64,000 nt of DNA from assembly GCA_026315105.1 (NCBI GenBank), contig CM048750.1:261383151-261447150 (forward strand), in the 5' to 3' direction. Below the pieces are notes generated by a model. The model did no database searches. It had not been told where the DNA came from and saw nothing but the letters and a program-made list of their open reading frames with translations. Source of the stretch: Locusta migratoria (Eukaryota > Arthropoda > Insecta > Orthoptera > Acrididae). A program made the translations under genes and the position numbers. Shown here piece after piece: positions 54,300 through 64,000 of this stretch (positions within the stretch are counted from its first letter, which is position 1; each line of letters starts with the position of its first letter).

Positions 54300-55830
54300 T
54301 GTTAAGAATGAAGGAGGACAGGCTGATTGGTCTCATATCCTTGGCCTTGGTATGATCAATTCTCCCTGGTTTAGGAATAAAGACAACCTTCACTGCCCTC
54401 CAGGCATTGGGAATGATTCCTGCTGCCAGGCTAACGCTGAATAACCTGCATAGGAATCTAATAAGATTTTCTCCCGCTTGTTGCAGGAGAGCTGAAAAGA
54501 TTCCATCGGGGCCAGGTGACTTGAACGGTTGAAATGTTCCCACCGCCCATCGGACCTTACTGAGATCGACACACTCCTTGGCCAAATCCCAGTCCTCTTT
54601 ACGAATACCTAAGAACCGTTGTCTCTCAGGAATCGCATTCTGGTACTGTCTTTGTATACTCCCCATCCTCCTTCCTCAATGTTCCTCCTGGATTAGTTGG
54701 TACCCTAGTGATGATTTTATGAAGTCTCGCTTGAGCAACCGTGCCCTCCACTTCCTCACAGAATACCTTCCAGGATGCCTCCTTTGCTCGTCTGATGGCA
54801 AGGTTGTAATTGACAAGGGCCTCACGATACTTTGCCCATTGTCCTTTGCGCCTCGAAGGTTAAACAGTCTTCGTACCCGTTTCCTTTGCATTTCCAGGTT
54901 ATTAATCCACCAAGGCACACTCCTATTTGTGCACTTCTTGGTGATTGAGCAGTTGTCCTGGTATGAGGTCACTATAGCAGAGGTTACGGCCTCTGATACT
55001 TCCTCAAGCTCTGCTGGATTCCTTATCGAAGTTTTAATTTCCGATAGGCTGAAGTCAAGGTCTTTCCTATATGTCTCCCAGTCCGTTTTCCTGGGGTTCC
55101 TATAGGCCATGGTCTGTCTGGTTCCCATTTCAACCTTGAATTTAATATACATGTGATCTGATGAGGATGGCTCCAGGACCATATGCCACTGTTTGACGTA
55201 ACTTCCCATCATCATGGAACCTAAAGTTATGTCAATTACTTCTTCCCTTCTACTATTCCTGAATGTAGGTTCATCACCCCTATTCAGGATCTCCAAGATG
55301 TTAGATAGGAGAAATTCAAGAAGGTGCTTACCTCTACTGTTGGTGTCCTTGCTACCCCACGATAGATTGTGGGCATTGGCATCACATCCCACCTCCAGTT
55401 CGTCACCTTGCCGATGGCAAGCTTCCGTCAGTCTCCTCACTTCCAAAGAAGGAGGAGAGCTGTCTTCGTAAGGAAAGTATGCTGAGGCCAAAACAATTTC
55501 CCTCGTGATACCTTCCTCACGTTGCTGCATCCTGATGGTCACCAGGTCCCTGGAACAAAAATCCATCATTGGTATGAAAGGGATTCCATGTCTAACACAA
55601 ATGCATGTTCTGGAGATTTTTAGACTTCTAGCATAAATCAGCTTACCTCCAGTACCACCGAGGCCCGATACACCCCCTTTGTATAAATAGGGTTCTTGTA
55701 TCAGGACCACGTCCATCTCCTGTCTCCCCAGGCGACGGCTCAGGGCAGCAGTGGCCCCTTTACTGAGCTGCAGGTTTATCTGCAGCACTTCCAGTCCCCA
55801 TCTTGCTGCCATTATTGCCTTTAAGGTCAT
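54283..55830 (-). pseudogene. LINE ORF2 N-terminal part: endonuclease and RT fingers
   Basis: From Met at 55830 comes the endonuclease: LQINLQLSKGATAAL, MDVVLIQEPYLYKGG, CDANAHNLSWGSKDTNSRGK and SSSDHMYIKF (catalytic His). An in-frame TGA at 54676-54678 interrupts the protein. The same frame then continues with the RT fingers, VGTFQPFKSPGPDGIF and AWRAVKVVFIPKPG, to 54283. Apart from the stop, this 1.5-kb stretch is in one frame. The start overlaps the end of ORF1 by about 70 bp in another frame, as usual for such elements. Confidence 0.85.
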
Positions 55831-56801
55831 TGATTACCCAGACGGCGACCTGCGAGAAGCCTAAAAACAGTTTCAGGCCTTGCTCTCGCAATGCCTTCAG
55901 GGACTTCTCTCCGACCTCCACCACCAGGGTTCGTCCTTCCAGGACGACCTTTTGGTTAATTACCCTCCAATCCTCTGTCGAGACTTTTGGGTTCTGGACC
56001 CTTATTTTCTCGAACAGAGTCTTTGAAGAGACATCCTTAAGGATCTTTGGTACCCATATTGATACCTTTGCGGTCTTCAGGAGTTCGGCTGCTGTCTTGA
56101 CCAGCAGCTTTGCATCCTCCCATGAGGACATCATGGGCACTTTGTACTTAAGCCATTCTGCTGAGTGCTCCCCCTCGCAGACAAAAATGAGGGCACCGCA
56201 ATCTAGATAGACCCTCCTGAATTTGGGTCCTGGACCAGCGTCCCCCAATCTCTTCAAAGAGGGCCATCCGCACGAGCTCCTCCTGCTGCGAGGTGATGCT
56301 TACCAATGGGTATCCTTCTTGGACAACCGCCATTCTAAAGACCGAGACTGCAGTACTATAGGTCTTTTTTCCTATTTCTTGCCTCAGCCTTTTAGGATCA
56401 CGCTTGTCCAGAGAGGAGGGAGTCTTAGATTCCTCCCTAACCCTCTTGCCACCTGTCTTTGACGTCTAGGGGGTCTGTGTATCCCCTTCAACCTGAGGCA
56501 GTTTCTTTCTGGGGCTCTTGGGCTCAAGTCCTTTTGATTCCCTCCACTTATGTTTAGGAAGCCATTCTTTTCCTTCCTTTTGCTTCTGTTCCTTGAGAAG
56601 CTTTCTCCTCTGAGCCCCAGACAAGGCCTTAATCCTAATCTGGTCCAACTTCTCTGTTACAGTTCCCACTTCTTGCTCAGGTCTAGACCCTGACTGAGAA
56701 GTAGGAGTGCACTCCATCGGTCCTGATCCCGATGTCTGAGTATCTGAAGTCTCAGATTGCCCCTCGGATTCTTTTAAAATAATTTTTTTCTCCGTGTTCA
56801 T
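55760..56801 (-). pseudogene. LINE ORF1 (DUF4780-like), stop and frameshift
   Basis: The N-terminal part (56801-56466) is charged and low complexity: GQSETSDTQTSGSGPME, then AQRRKLLKEQKQKEGKEW. It is closed by TAG at 56466-56468. The middle part (56333-56250) reads MAVVQEGYPLVSITSQQEEL. After a frameshift near 56255, the last part reads KFRRVYLDCGALIFVCEGEH and SIWVPKILKDVSSKTLFEKI, as in DUF4780 domains linked to ORF1 of LOA-type LINEs. ORF1 proteins bind element RNA. Confidence 0.75.
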
Positions 56802-57200
56802 CTTAGTTCCACGAGATTTGGGGATTTATATGGTCCACACCACGATAACCCCGCGCGGTGCAAGGCTGCTTACTCAGGGAGGTCGCCCGGTATCCCTGAG
56901 GCTCCGTTCGAGACACATCCACCCATGTGCCACGCACCCCTCGGCACGGGTCGCACCACACCTTGGGTTGGGGGGGGGCAGTTTAACGTCGTGCCCGAAG
57001 AAGGCAAATAGGGTCATGCAACTCAGCTTTCAGATTCATTTTGTGAAACTATGAACAATATTTACGAAGTGTTATATATTTGAATTTATAAACAAAAGAA
57101 CATAGTTTTTATGGATATACAATGAAAATTTGTTCGTGTGTAAATTTGTCTTTTATTTCTATTTTAATAAATTTTGACCGATTCGGCCGATCTTACCCTA

Positions 57201-57699
57201 CTCTTTTTTTAAACTTTTACCTCTTTAAACTATCATTTTAATATCCCTCCCACATTTTCATTATACTTTTCCGTTAAAATATTATCACCTGTGTTGCCTT
57301 GGTACTTTGTTCAAAGTTTATTTTCTTGCCTGTAATGGTTACGAATGACTATAGCCTGGAACGAACGTAGCGTACATTTGCCGTTCGGACTATAGTCTGG
57401 ATGGTACACAAGGTACATTTGGCGTTCGTAAATGAGTCACGTTTCATCCATCGCCCGAAAATCTCTTTTGCGTACACCATTTTGTTTTCTCTACTTCATG
57501 ATTTTCTTATTATAATTCAAGCGTTGTCATTTCAAATCAATGGCAATGCCACGTCACGCAGAGTAATTCACGGCATGTTCACGAAATACAACAAACACAC
57601 ATTTTACAGGGAGCATTCTTACGTATGCACACCTCTAATTATTGAGAACATAGCTCTGTTTAATCAATAAGATTGCCAAAAACCTCTTTAAGAAAAAAA
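57201..57699. other. No recognised gene
   Basis: Contains a near-duplicate of GACTATAGCCTGGAACG (57349) and GACTATAGTCTGGATGG (57388). A frame of 89 codons (57401-57670) is T-rich and unassigned. Part (57500-57560) resembles 38560-38630 of the hairpin element. Confidence 0.35.
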
Positions 57700-58620
57700 G
57701 GAGAATAAATTCTGGTAAGTTGGGGGGGGAGGGGTTCCGAAACCCTGACCAGGTGCATTACAGTCCAACGTGCTGCCCACTACACTAAGGCGAAGGGCTA
57801 CGAAATCCGTCCTTTACTCTCGTACTATTGATGGCAGTTGTTAACTGATGCTAATATATCATATTTAGACACTAGATTATCATTTATCGTACGAAAAACG
57901 AAGTGTTCTTGTTAATCCTTCAGTGCACCGTTGCTTTGAAATGACAACGTGTTATTTATAATAAGAAAATCACCAAATGCGCAACGCAAGATGGCGTATG
58001 CCAGAGCGAGTTCTGGGCGTGGACTGTCACGAGACTTCTCCGAACGGCTGGTTTTCGTAAAATCAATGGACGGTGTCAAATAGCCGTTATTTTTGCAAAT
58101 ATCTCTGAAACGATACGTGAAATGAAAAAACATAAGAGAGCAAAGTTGCAGAATTTTTCTCCTCTCCAAATTCCGTTATTAAATTTTCGTATCAGATGAA
58201 TGGTTCGTTTGCAATTACAATTACAATACAAACGGCTTTTTTTAGTGTTACTAACATATTTTTTGTCCAAAAAATTTGAAAAATGGAGGTTCTGATCTCT
58301 GGTGGCCTACAATTATGTCTGTAAAATTTTGTGCTGATCTGCTGAACGGTTCGACCTAAAAAGTGGGAACACGTTACGGACAAAGAGAGACAGACGGAAA
58401 GACAGACATCGTGAAGTCGCCGTTATTTTTGCAAAACATCTCTGAAACGATGCGAGATATGAAAAAACTTTAACAGAGCAAAGTTGTAGATAAATTTCTC
58501 CTCTACAAATTCATGTATTCATTTTCCGTGTCAGAAGAGCGGTTGAGGACTTTTTTCAGTTAAATTTTGAGCTATTGGAAGGCTCACTTTTAGTGTTAGT
58601 ACCGTAACCTAAAGTGGGCC
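57700..58620 (-). mobile_element. Second copy of the hairpin/tandem-unit element
   Basis: Minus-strand copy ending in GGCCCACTTTAGGTTACGG (58620) with the terminal hairpin partner GTGAGCC (58580). Two internal units lie around 58150 and 58490. The tRNA-like piece reads, on the minus strand, AGTGTAGTGGGCAGCACGTT, GGACTGTAATG, then GGTTTCGGAACC (57740-57795), more tRNA-like than in the first copy. The far end is not found. Confidence 0.65.
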
Positions 58621-58962
58621 AAAAAGTGGCAGGCGACTAACTTTTTCATGTCACAATTTTTATTTCATATAAAAGTAATAGTTTCAATTATTATTTTTAT
58701 ACAAACACAATACGTATTGTACTTGCTAAGAACGCTGTTGCATTCCTTCAGTATTCAGCTGTCTAAGTGAAACATTTGATAATTTTTTTCCTATCCTAAG
58801 GGGGTCAAATGACAATGTAATTAAGCCGAGCGTCACTTGAAGAACTACACATTTATCGGCCTATCTCCGTTTCTACACCCATCCAAGATGGCTGCTGGGC
58901 TTCACTGCCTGTAAGCTGATGTAGGCGGTATAGCCCCTCTATGTTATTCTGTGCTCGCTGGG

Positions 58963-59022
58963 AATAGCCTCGCGCATCGGAGCATAATGCCTCAATGCGC
59001 TCGGCCGCTCCGCCGCGGTGCT
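58963..59022 (-). mobile_element. SINE head fragment
   Basis: Minus strand: GCGGCGGAGCGGCCGAGCGC and a variable arm (GAGGCATTATGCTCC), then it stops. Only the tRNA 5' half is left. Confidence 0.6.
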
Positions 59023-59048
59023 CTAGAGTAGGAAATCAAAAAATATTG

Positions 59049-60317
59049 TATACCAGCTGAAAACCCGGCGTTGCCCGGGTATTTATTTATTTATTCGAAC
59101 CTTGAGTTAATACTTTTCCTATCCACTCTCTCTCTGTCCATCTTCTTTTTTTTCTAAAAACATGTTACATTTGTCAGAGAATATATAAGAAATCACAGAT
59201 AGAAATGCACTCGTTTCGATGAATCCAATCACGAAATTCAACAATAATGATTGTAATAATATCACAGATGTTTGATGTAATACGCGAAACGTCAAATCGA
59301 TTCTTTATAGATACGTATTAAAAGAAATTTCTTTTTTACTGCTTTATTTATTTATTCTTATATTTCCTTATTCGTATGCTTATCCTTCGAGAGAAAGAGC
59401 TGAAGACATTGTAGCACGCATAGATCAAAGATATGGTCTGTGGCATCACGTTTCGCTGTATGTCACCTCCTTGCCATAAAGTTGCAAACGCCATCGCTGG
59501 CCTTCAGTCCGAATTTTTTTATAATTTGACGACTTTCAACCACCATATCTTCCACACTCTTATAGCTGTCGGCATGGAACTGCTGTGGTGTACAACGGGA
59601 GACTTTGGACAACAATTACACACAGACCATTCGTTTGCGTTCTGTAGTTTCGCTGCAGACCGAAATATTAATACACACGCACTTAGAATTTTATATACAC
59701 CAATAACTTTCCATCCCAATATACTCCACACTTTTATCATTATCAACCCTCAAGCAACAATGCAACCAATAAAACCATTTTCAAAGAGTAAATATAATTT
59801 TTAAAGAATCATTATTGTTCTGCATTTCGTGTTATATACTTCAAATTGCTAAATATCTATCAGATCGCTATAAAACCGTGCCTAAAACCTTCCTCTGGTA
59901 TAAATTGGTAACTGTACAAATATTGAAGTCTCTGCGCCTTGTCGTTAGGACGTGATAAGCGTACACCGAACAGACATTCACATTAATATATATAGAGAGA
60001 GATAAATAGCTATCCGAGCGCCATAAAACCGTACCTAAAGCCTTCCCCGGGTAGACATTAGTAACTGTACAAATTTTTAGCTCTTTATGTCTTTTGGTTC
60101 AGACGTGATAAACGTACACCGAACAGACATTCACATTTATAGATATAGATATACAATCCTAATAATAAAATAAAAAATGTTTATAGAGTATTGCAATAAA
60201 TATTTAAAATATACTGTCAATATTTCATTCCTCTGCTATATACTGTTTAACCTTTTATTCCAACTACTACAAAACCTTATATCAAGTCCCAAAGCGAAGT
60301 CGGGTACTGCAGCTAGT
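59049..60317. mobile_element. Helitron-like ends in inverted arrangement
   Basis: At 59053-59080 the minus strand reads ACCCGGGCAACGCCGGGT (hairpin) and shortly after ends CAGCTGG, the CTRR-type 3' end of Helitrons, followed by T. At 60290-60317 the plus strand ends GTACTGCAGCTAG then T. Between them lie two tandem units of about 148 bp (59872, 60020) with GTACACCGAACAGACATTCAC. No Rep/helicase frame was found. The 123-codon frame 59433-59804 is unassigned. Confidence 0.5.
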
Positions 60318-60596
60318 ATAAAATATTTGCTTTCTAACTTATTTACAATGGAAAATTTTTGCAGCTGATGTGGCTAAATGTAGTTTCCTTTAATTTTCTG
60401 ATCTTGAAATTCTGTCCATGCAGCTGTTATCTGGAGCTTGTCACATTATTTCGTATTTTACTGTCTCCTTCATTTGAGCATTTGCTTGTATACAGTCAGC
60501 AGTTGTGCCCCAGTTGCAGAGTTCCGCCTGTGCCTTCATAGCTACCGTAGCGGCCATGGGGCCCTCGAAGTCTTCACCGTACTTTAATACAGGAAA

Positions 60597-60780
60597 GCCG
60601 GCCGCGGTGGCCGAGGAGACTGCGGCACGCCATCACGGTCTGCACGGCCACTACGGTCGGGGGTTCGAATCCCCCCTCGGGCATGAATATTTGTGCCGTA
60701 CTTAGTTTTAGCTAGTTCGTAAGTAGTTTGTAAGTTTAGGGACTGATAACCCCGTAGTTAAGTCCCATAAGCTATACATG
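60597..60780 (+). mobile_element. tRNA-derived SINE
   Basis: Head and B box perfect, tail AAGCTATACATG truncated. The short CAGGAA at 60590 and 60798 may be the duplication. Confidence 0.92.
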
Positions 60781-60799
60781 TGAAACATGAACCCAGGAA

Positions 60800-62128
60800 G
60801 CAGTCCCTAACTTCAGGTCAACCGGTGACAGAGTCTTTCCTCTTAGTGTGGGTAGTTTGGCAAGTTGTCACCGCTTTACTAAGTGAAAAGAAAATAATCG
60901 TTAGGAATGATAATGTAAACTGCTTCTCCGATTTAAACAAAAAATTTAAAGTGCCACCAATGCCCAGGCGTTCGAATACAATTTTAATCATGTTGCCGTA
61001 TTTCATACATTTATAACTTGTACAATCATGTGGAACTCAGTTTTACTGTCAGATTATTTATGATGAAATTTACGTATTGTTCCATTAGCCAATGGACCGA
61101 CCTGTTTTTACTTACTGCAAAGCATCTAGCCTGTGGTGTACATTTTTCTATTGAAGATCTCGTAACGATAGCCAATTGTTTTCTTAACCAATTCTAATCG
61201 TTTATATTTCCTGCGCACAATCTGTTCTAAAGTTTCAACAAGGCTACATGTTTTAACCCAGCCTTCACATCTCAACGATGTGACGACCCACCAAAAATGA
61301 CACGTGGTTCGGATTCCCCGGTTGGATAACTGGGGTAGGCTAGGGACACGCAAGTCGCCAACTGAAAGACTTGCACCAGACCAATGAACCACACGCAATT
61401 ATTATTATTATTATCATTATTAGTATGACAGAGATTCATTTCGCTGATACCAATTTCATGTAGTCTTTCGTGGGTGCTGATAATCTCATTTACTGATTTG
61501 TACCACGCTGATTTGACATCCTATGATAAACCATCATGCTGTGAGCTGATCATGCTCAATGTGGACATTTTCTCTCTATTTTGTCTATTCCCTCGGATTT
61601 CTTACGATGGTGTATTAGATCTTGGGCCGTTATTGACTGCGAATTCATTATTTCACTGCCGAGGTAGCTGAGGTTCATGTACTATGTCCACCCATGCTGG
61701 AGCTGGCGGTTTATTTTATGCACGTCAGCCGGAGCTTCTAGATTTTCAGGGCTGACAATTGAAAATAAACTCGTTGTTATGCTGTTAGACTTTGATGATG
61801 GTTGCGGTCCTTCTTTACAAAACGTTCTGAGGCCTTGTTTCTTGTATGATATACCAACTGTGGGACTATGCAACACATAAACAGTATTACATCGTATTGG
61901 AACCATGGCTTTGTAAGAGTGTTATTAAATGAGGCGATAGAATTCCATTTCATTTGTTTATTATACAAATGACGGCATATAGATATTATATTAAATTTCG
62001 GAAAAAACCTAAGTTAACAAGAATGTTTCTCAGACGATTAAATAGAACAATATCGCTCAGTGTGCCACAGTATTTTAAATACGAAGCTGCCGTGTATACG
62101 ATTGAATTCTATATTATAAAACATTTTA
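60800..62128. other. No recognised gene
   Basis: Frames of 60-118 codons without known motifs. 61300-61400 repeats the tRNA-like fragment seen at 33623 (GGGACACGCAAGTCGCCAAC, AAGACTTGCACCAGACC). A 31-bp partial repeat of TATGTCCACCCATGCTGG type was not found elsewhere. Confidence 0.35.
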
Positions 62129-62322
62129 TTAACCCTAACACCACTACGCTCGGATCTGTCACATGGATGTCTAAGAGGGGGCAAAAATTGACTTCACATT
62201 CTTTTCATTTTTTAATATTTTTTGTTTATTTGTTTTTTTTTTTATTTAATGAACTAGGAATTTATTTACTAGGTTGCAACACACTTTCCATTGTTATTAG
62301 GACATTATGACAGATACAAATA

Positions 62323-63012
62323 CAATGCGCGTCCAGAAAGTAAGTTCCGTTTGGTAATAAAATGAAATTGTACACGGATACAGAAGGAATTTTTATTGCA
62401 CAAAATTCTACAACTCTTAAACTACTTTTCTACATAACTGCTGAAATTTTGCAGGCATTTCTCATAGCGTGGCACCAGGTTTTGTATACCTTCTTCATAG
62501 AAATCTGCCCCCTGTGTCTTCATGCATCAGTGATCGTGAAATTTGGGGGAAGTCCATAGCGAGAGAACTAATTGTAAACCTACGGTTTTGCTGGGTCTTG
62601 TCATCAATCGCGTGAACCAGTTCTTCTGTAACCAAAGGTGGACGCCCACTACGTTCTTCATCGTGCACATCACTACGCCCGCCATCGAACTGTCGGACCC
62701 ATCTTCTCACCATCGAATCACTCATCGCATTTGGTCCGTAAACATCGCATATTTGCCGATAAATTTCACTTGGTTTCACTTTCCTCCCATTCAGAAACCG
62801 AATCACCGACCTGATTTCACAGGCGGCGGGATTTTCAATCAAGGCCGACATTTCAAACAAGTACAACAAAACGTACGTAACTGACAGCGATCTCCAAATG
62901 ACGCACGTTCTTCTCCTTGATACACATCGTCTACAACGCATGTGCGGAACTGCAATCGCAGCCCTGCAGCGGAGATAAATTGAAACGGAACTTACTTTCT
63001 GGATGCACCTCG
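62323..63012 (-). mobile_element. Mariner element, internally deleted
   Basis: TA flanks lie at 62321-62322 and 63013-63014. The terminal repeats are CAATGCGCGTCCAGAAAGTA and, from the right, CGAGGTGCATCCAGAAAGTA, both continuing AGTTCCGTTT. Its 690 bp join the two ends of the transposase gene. Confidence 0.92.
62396..62851 (-). pseudogene. Mariner transposase, N-terminal HTH fused to C-terminal scrap
   Basis: Met at 62851 begins MSALIENPAACEIRSVIRFL, then IYRQICDVYGPNAMSDSMVR, FDGGRSDVHDEERSGRPP and FTISSLAMDFPQISRSL: the two helix-turn-helix DNA-binding units of mariner. After residue 110 the catalytic core is absent and the sequence jumps to EEGIQKLV-like C-terminal remnants (62500-62400). 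A truncated protein of this sort could at most bind element ends. Confidence 0.88.
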
Positions 63013-63194
63013 TACAATAAATAAAGTACTGAATATGAGAAATGTTGTTATAATTTTATCGTGAAATTAACTCTTAGATATACATCAGACTTGTATTACT
63101 AAATCAAAACAGAACGTACAATAGCAAACCACAGATAAGAAAACAGAAAATCGCAGTCATAAATTCAATTGGGTTTTTCCTTCGTACTCACTTA

Positions 63195-63360
63195 CACTTT
63201 CAACTTCACAATTTTTGCATATGATTCTTTTTGTATAATGAGTGGAACACACATACTTGGAACACCTGCAACAAACTATAGACACTTTTGTCATCTTGTC
63301 CTTTTCCTTTTTACAGTTTTTAGTCTTCAAACAGATGTCACATCTTCCTCTTGAATAAAA
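63195..63360 (-). pseudogene. piggyBac transposase C-terminal Cys-rich part
   Basis: Minus-strand frame with GRCDICLKTKNCKKEKDKM, IVCCRCSKYVCSTHYTKR and IICKNC: the RING/PHD-like Cys domain that ends piggyBac transposases. The catalytic domain is missing. Confidence 0.78.
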
Positions 63361-63792
63361 TTCAACAGATTAAATAGCTTGAACAACTGCTCTAACAACA
63401 ATGGAGATTTATTTCAAAACAACAACGGCAACATAATACAGCGGTACCAAAAGTCAGAAACTGCATTTCTTTCTGTCATATTGAGAAATATTTTAATGAG
63501 AATAGTTGTCTCGCCGACGTCTAAGGAAGGGGGGGAGGGGCGGGCAAATATTGCCGGCACTAAAATTAAATATAATAGGCAGATTTAAATAATTCACAAA
63601 GTTATAAAACCATTACAGCATATGCTCTAGATATTTTTCTACAACTACCTAAATTCCTGCTTCTTCACTCCAACAAATGGATATATTACAAAAATAAAAC
63701 ATATACTGCGGGCAATTCCCCCTTCCCCCGCCCTCCTCCCGCCACCACCCTTCCCGCCGTAGTGGTGCTAGGGTTAAGAGTTTTAGTTAATA

Positions 63793-64000
63793 CGAGGCGC
63801 GTCCAGAAAGTAAGTTCCGTTTGGTAATAAATTGAAATTGTACACAGATACAGAAGACATTTTTATTGCACAAAATTCTACACTCTTAAGCTACTTTTTC
63901 ACATAACTGCCGAAATTTTGCGGTATTTGTCATAGCGTGGCACCAGGTCTTGTATGCCTTCTTCATAGAAATCTGCCGCCTGTGTCTTCAACCAGTTGGA
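63793..64000 (-). mobile_element. Second mariner copy, cut by the window edge
   Basis: TA (63791-63792) then CGAGGCGCGTCCAGAAAGTA, the same left end as the copy at 62323. It continues past the deletion point of that copy (CAACCAGTTGGA at the edge), so it may be longer and possibly retain the catalytic core outside the window. Confidence 0.9.

Larger units (their letters stand above)
52134..57003 (-). mobile_element. Nearly full-length LINE, LOA/R1/I-like, with RNase H
   Basis: Minus-strand order: 5' UTR (57003-56802), ORF1 (56801-55760), ORF2 (55830-52244) with endonuclease, RT and RNase H, a 3' UTR and a (TCAA)n tail (52134-52153). The presence of RNase H and a DUF4780-like ORF1 fits LOA/Lian-type elements. 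Among the retroelements here it is the best preserved. Confidence 0.88.
51044..57198 (+). mobile_element. Pogo-like element carrying a LINE
   Basis: TA flanks lie at 51042-51043 and 57199-57200. The terminal repeats are GGGTAAGGTCGGCCTAATCG and, from the right, GGGTAAGATCGGCCGAATCG. Repeats of GGGTCAATAC and GAAAAGGGTCAATG lie inside the left end. Both ends of a transposase gene remain (51541-52081) and a LINE of about 4.9 kb sits in its 3' part. Confidence 0.85.
62133..63773 (-). mobile_element. piggyBac-like element
   Basis: TTAA flanks lie at 62129-62132 and 63774-63777. The terminal repeats are CCCTAACACCACTACG and, from the right, CCCTAGCACCACTACGGCG. Without the mariner inside it would be about 950 bp, so it is an internally deleted derivative. 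Confidence 0.88.

Noticed and set aside
960..60780. More than twenty tRNA-like segments with B boxes such as GGTTCGAATCC
   Set aside because: They share a common non-tRNA body and tail, and many have target duplications, so they are SINE heads. None folds convincingly as an isolated tRNA gene.
1..64000. Endogenous virus or LTR retrotransposon
   Set aside because: All RT frames are of non-LTR type with endonuclease or RNase H order typical of LINEs. No LTR pair, protease or integrase motif was seen.

Overview
This is intergenic or intronic DNA from a very repeat-rich animal genome, almost certainly an insect. The dominant dispersed repeat is a tRNA-derived SINE of about 190 bp with a tRNA-Leu/Ser-like head and a tail ending in a motif like ACAAACATTTGAACAT. 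From memory this family is typical of acridid grasshoppers (Schistocerca type). That assignment is inference. I found no convincing host protein-coding gene, no bona fide tRNA or rRNA gene and no CRISPR. Nearly all long reading frames are transposon genes or shadows of them.

Layout: 1-1010 holds a TIR-element fragment cut by a SINE. 1527-6762 is a nested set of two hAT-like elements, an RTE-type LINE and a SINE. 6899-11160 has SINEs, a mariner relic, a PIF/Harbinger-like element and an inverted pair of tRNA-headed SINEs. 11170-16567 has LINE tails broken by a pogo-like element that itself contains a hAT. 17070-20240 has a GC-rich block, a duplicated LINE/SINE unit and a foldback element. 20240-27460 is mostly old AT-rich sequence with Helitron-like and satellite-like repeats. 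27462-29147 is a hAT element with a BED zinc-finger remnant. 29860-33700 is a pile of SINE, LINE and mariner pieces. 35285-38946 is a third LINE followed by a TIR/hairpin element. 39123-39937 is a Tigger-like element. 41690-44760 is the deepest nest, five layers. 47393-48627 is a hAT with part of its transposase. 48865-50233 is one TIR element inside another. 51042-57200 is a pogo-like element carrying an almost full-length, RNase H-bearing LINE. 59049-60317 has Helitron-like ends. 62129-63777 is a piggyBac-like element cut by a mariner, and a second mariner runs off the right edge.

The main result is that insertion order can be read directly, because many boundaries carry target-site duplications (TSDs): 8 bp for hAT, TA for Tc1/mariner/pogo, TTAA for piggyBac, TAA for Harbinger-like, and 8-14 bp for SINEs and LINEs. 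All transposon genes seen are broken or partial. The best preserved is the RT/RNase H frame at 52244-54007 (587 codons open). No new functional system could be demonstrated. The most unusual items are a SINE-LINE-SINE block flanked by a single TSD, a five-layer nest, and an unclassified element with a terminal hairpin and internal tandem units.
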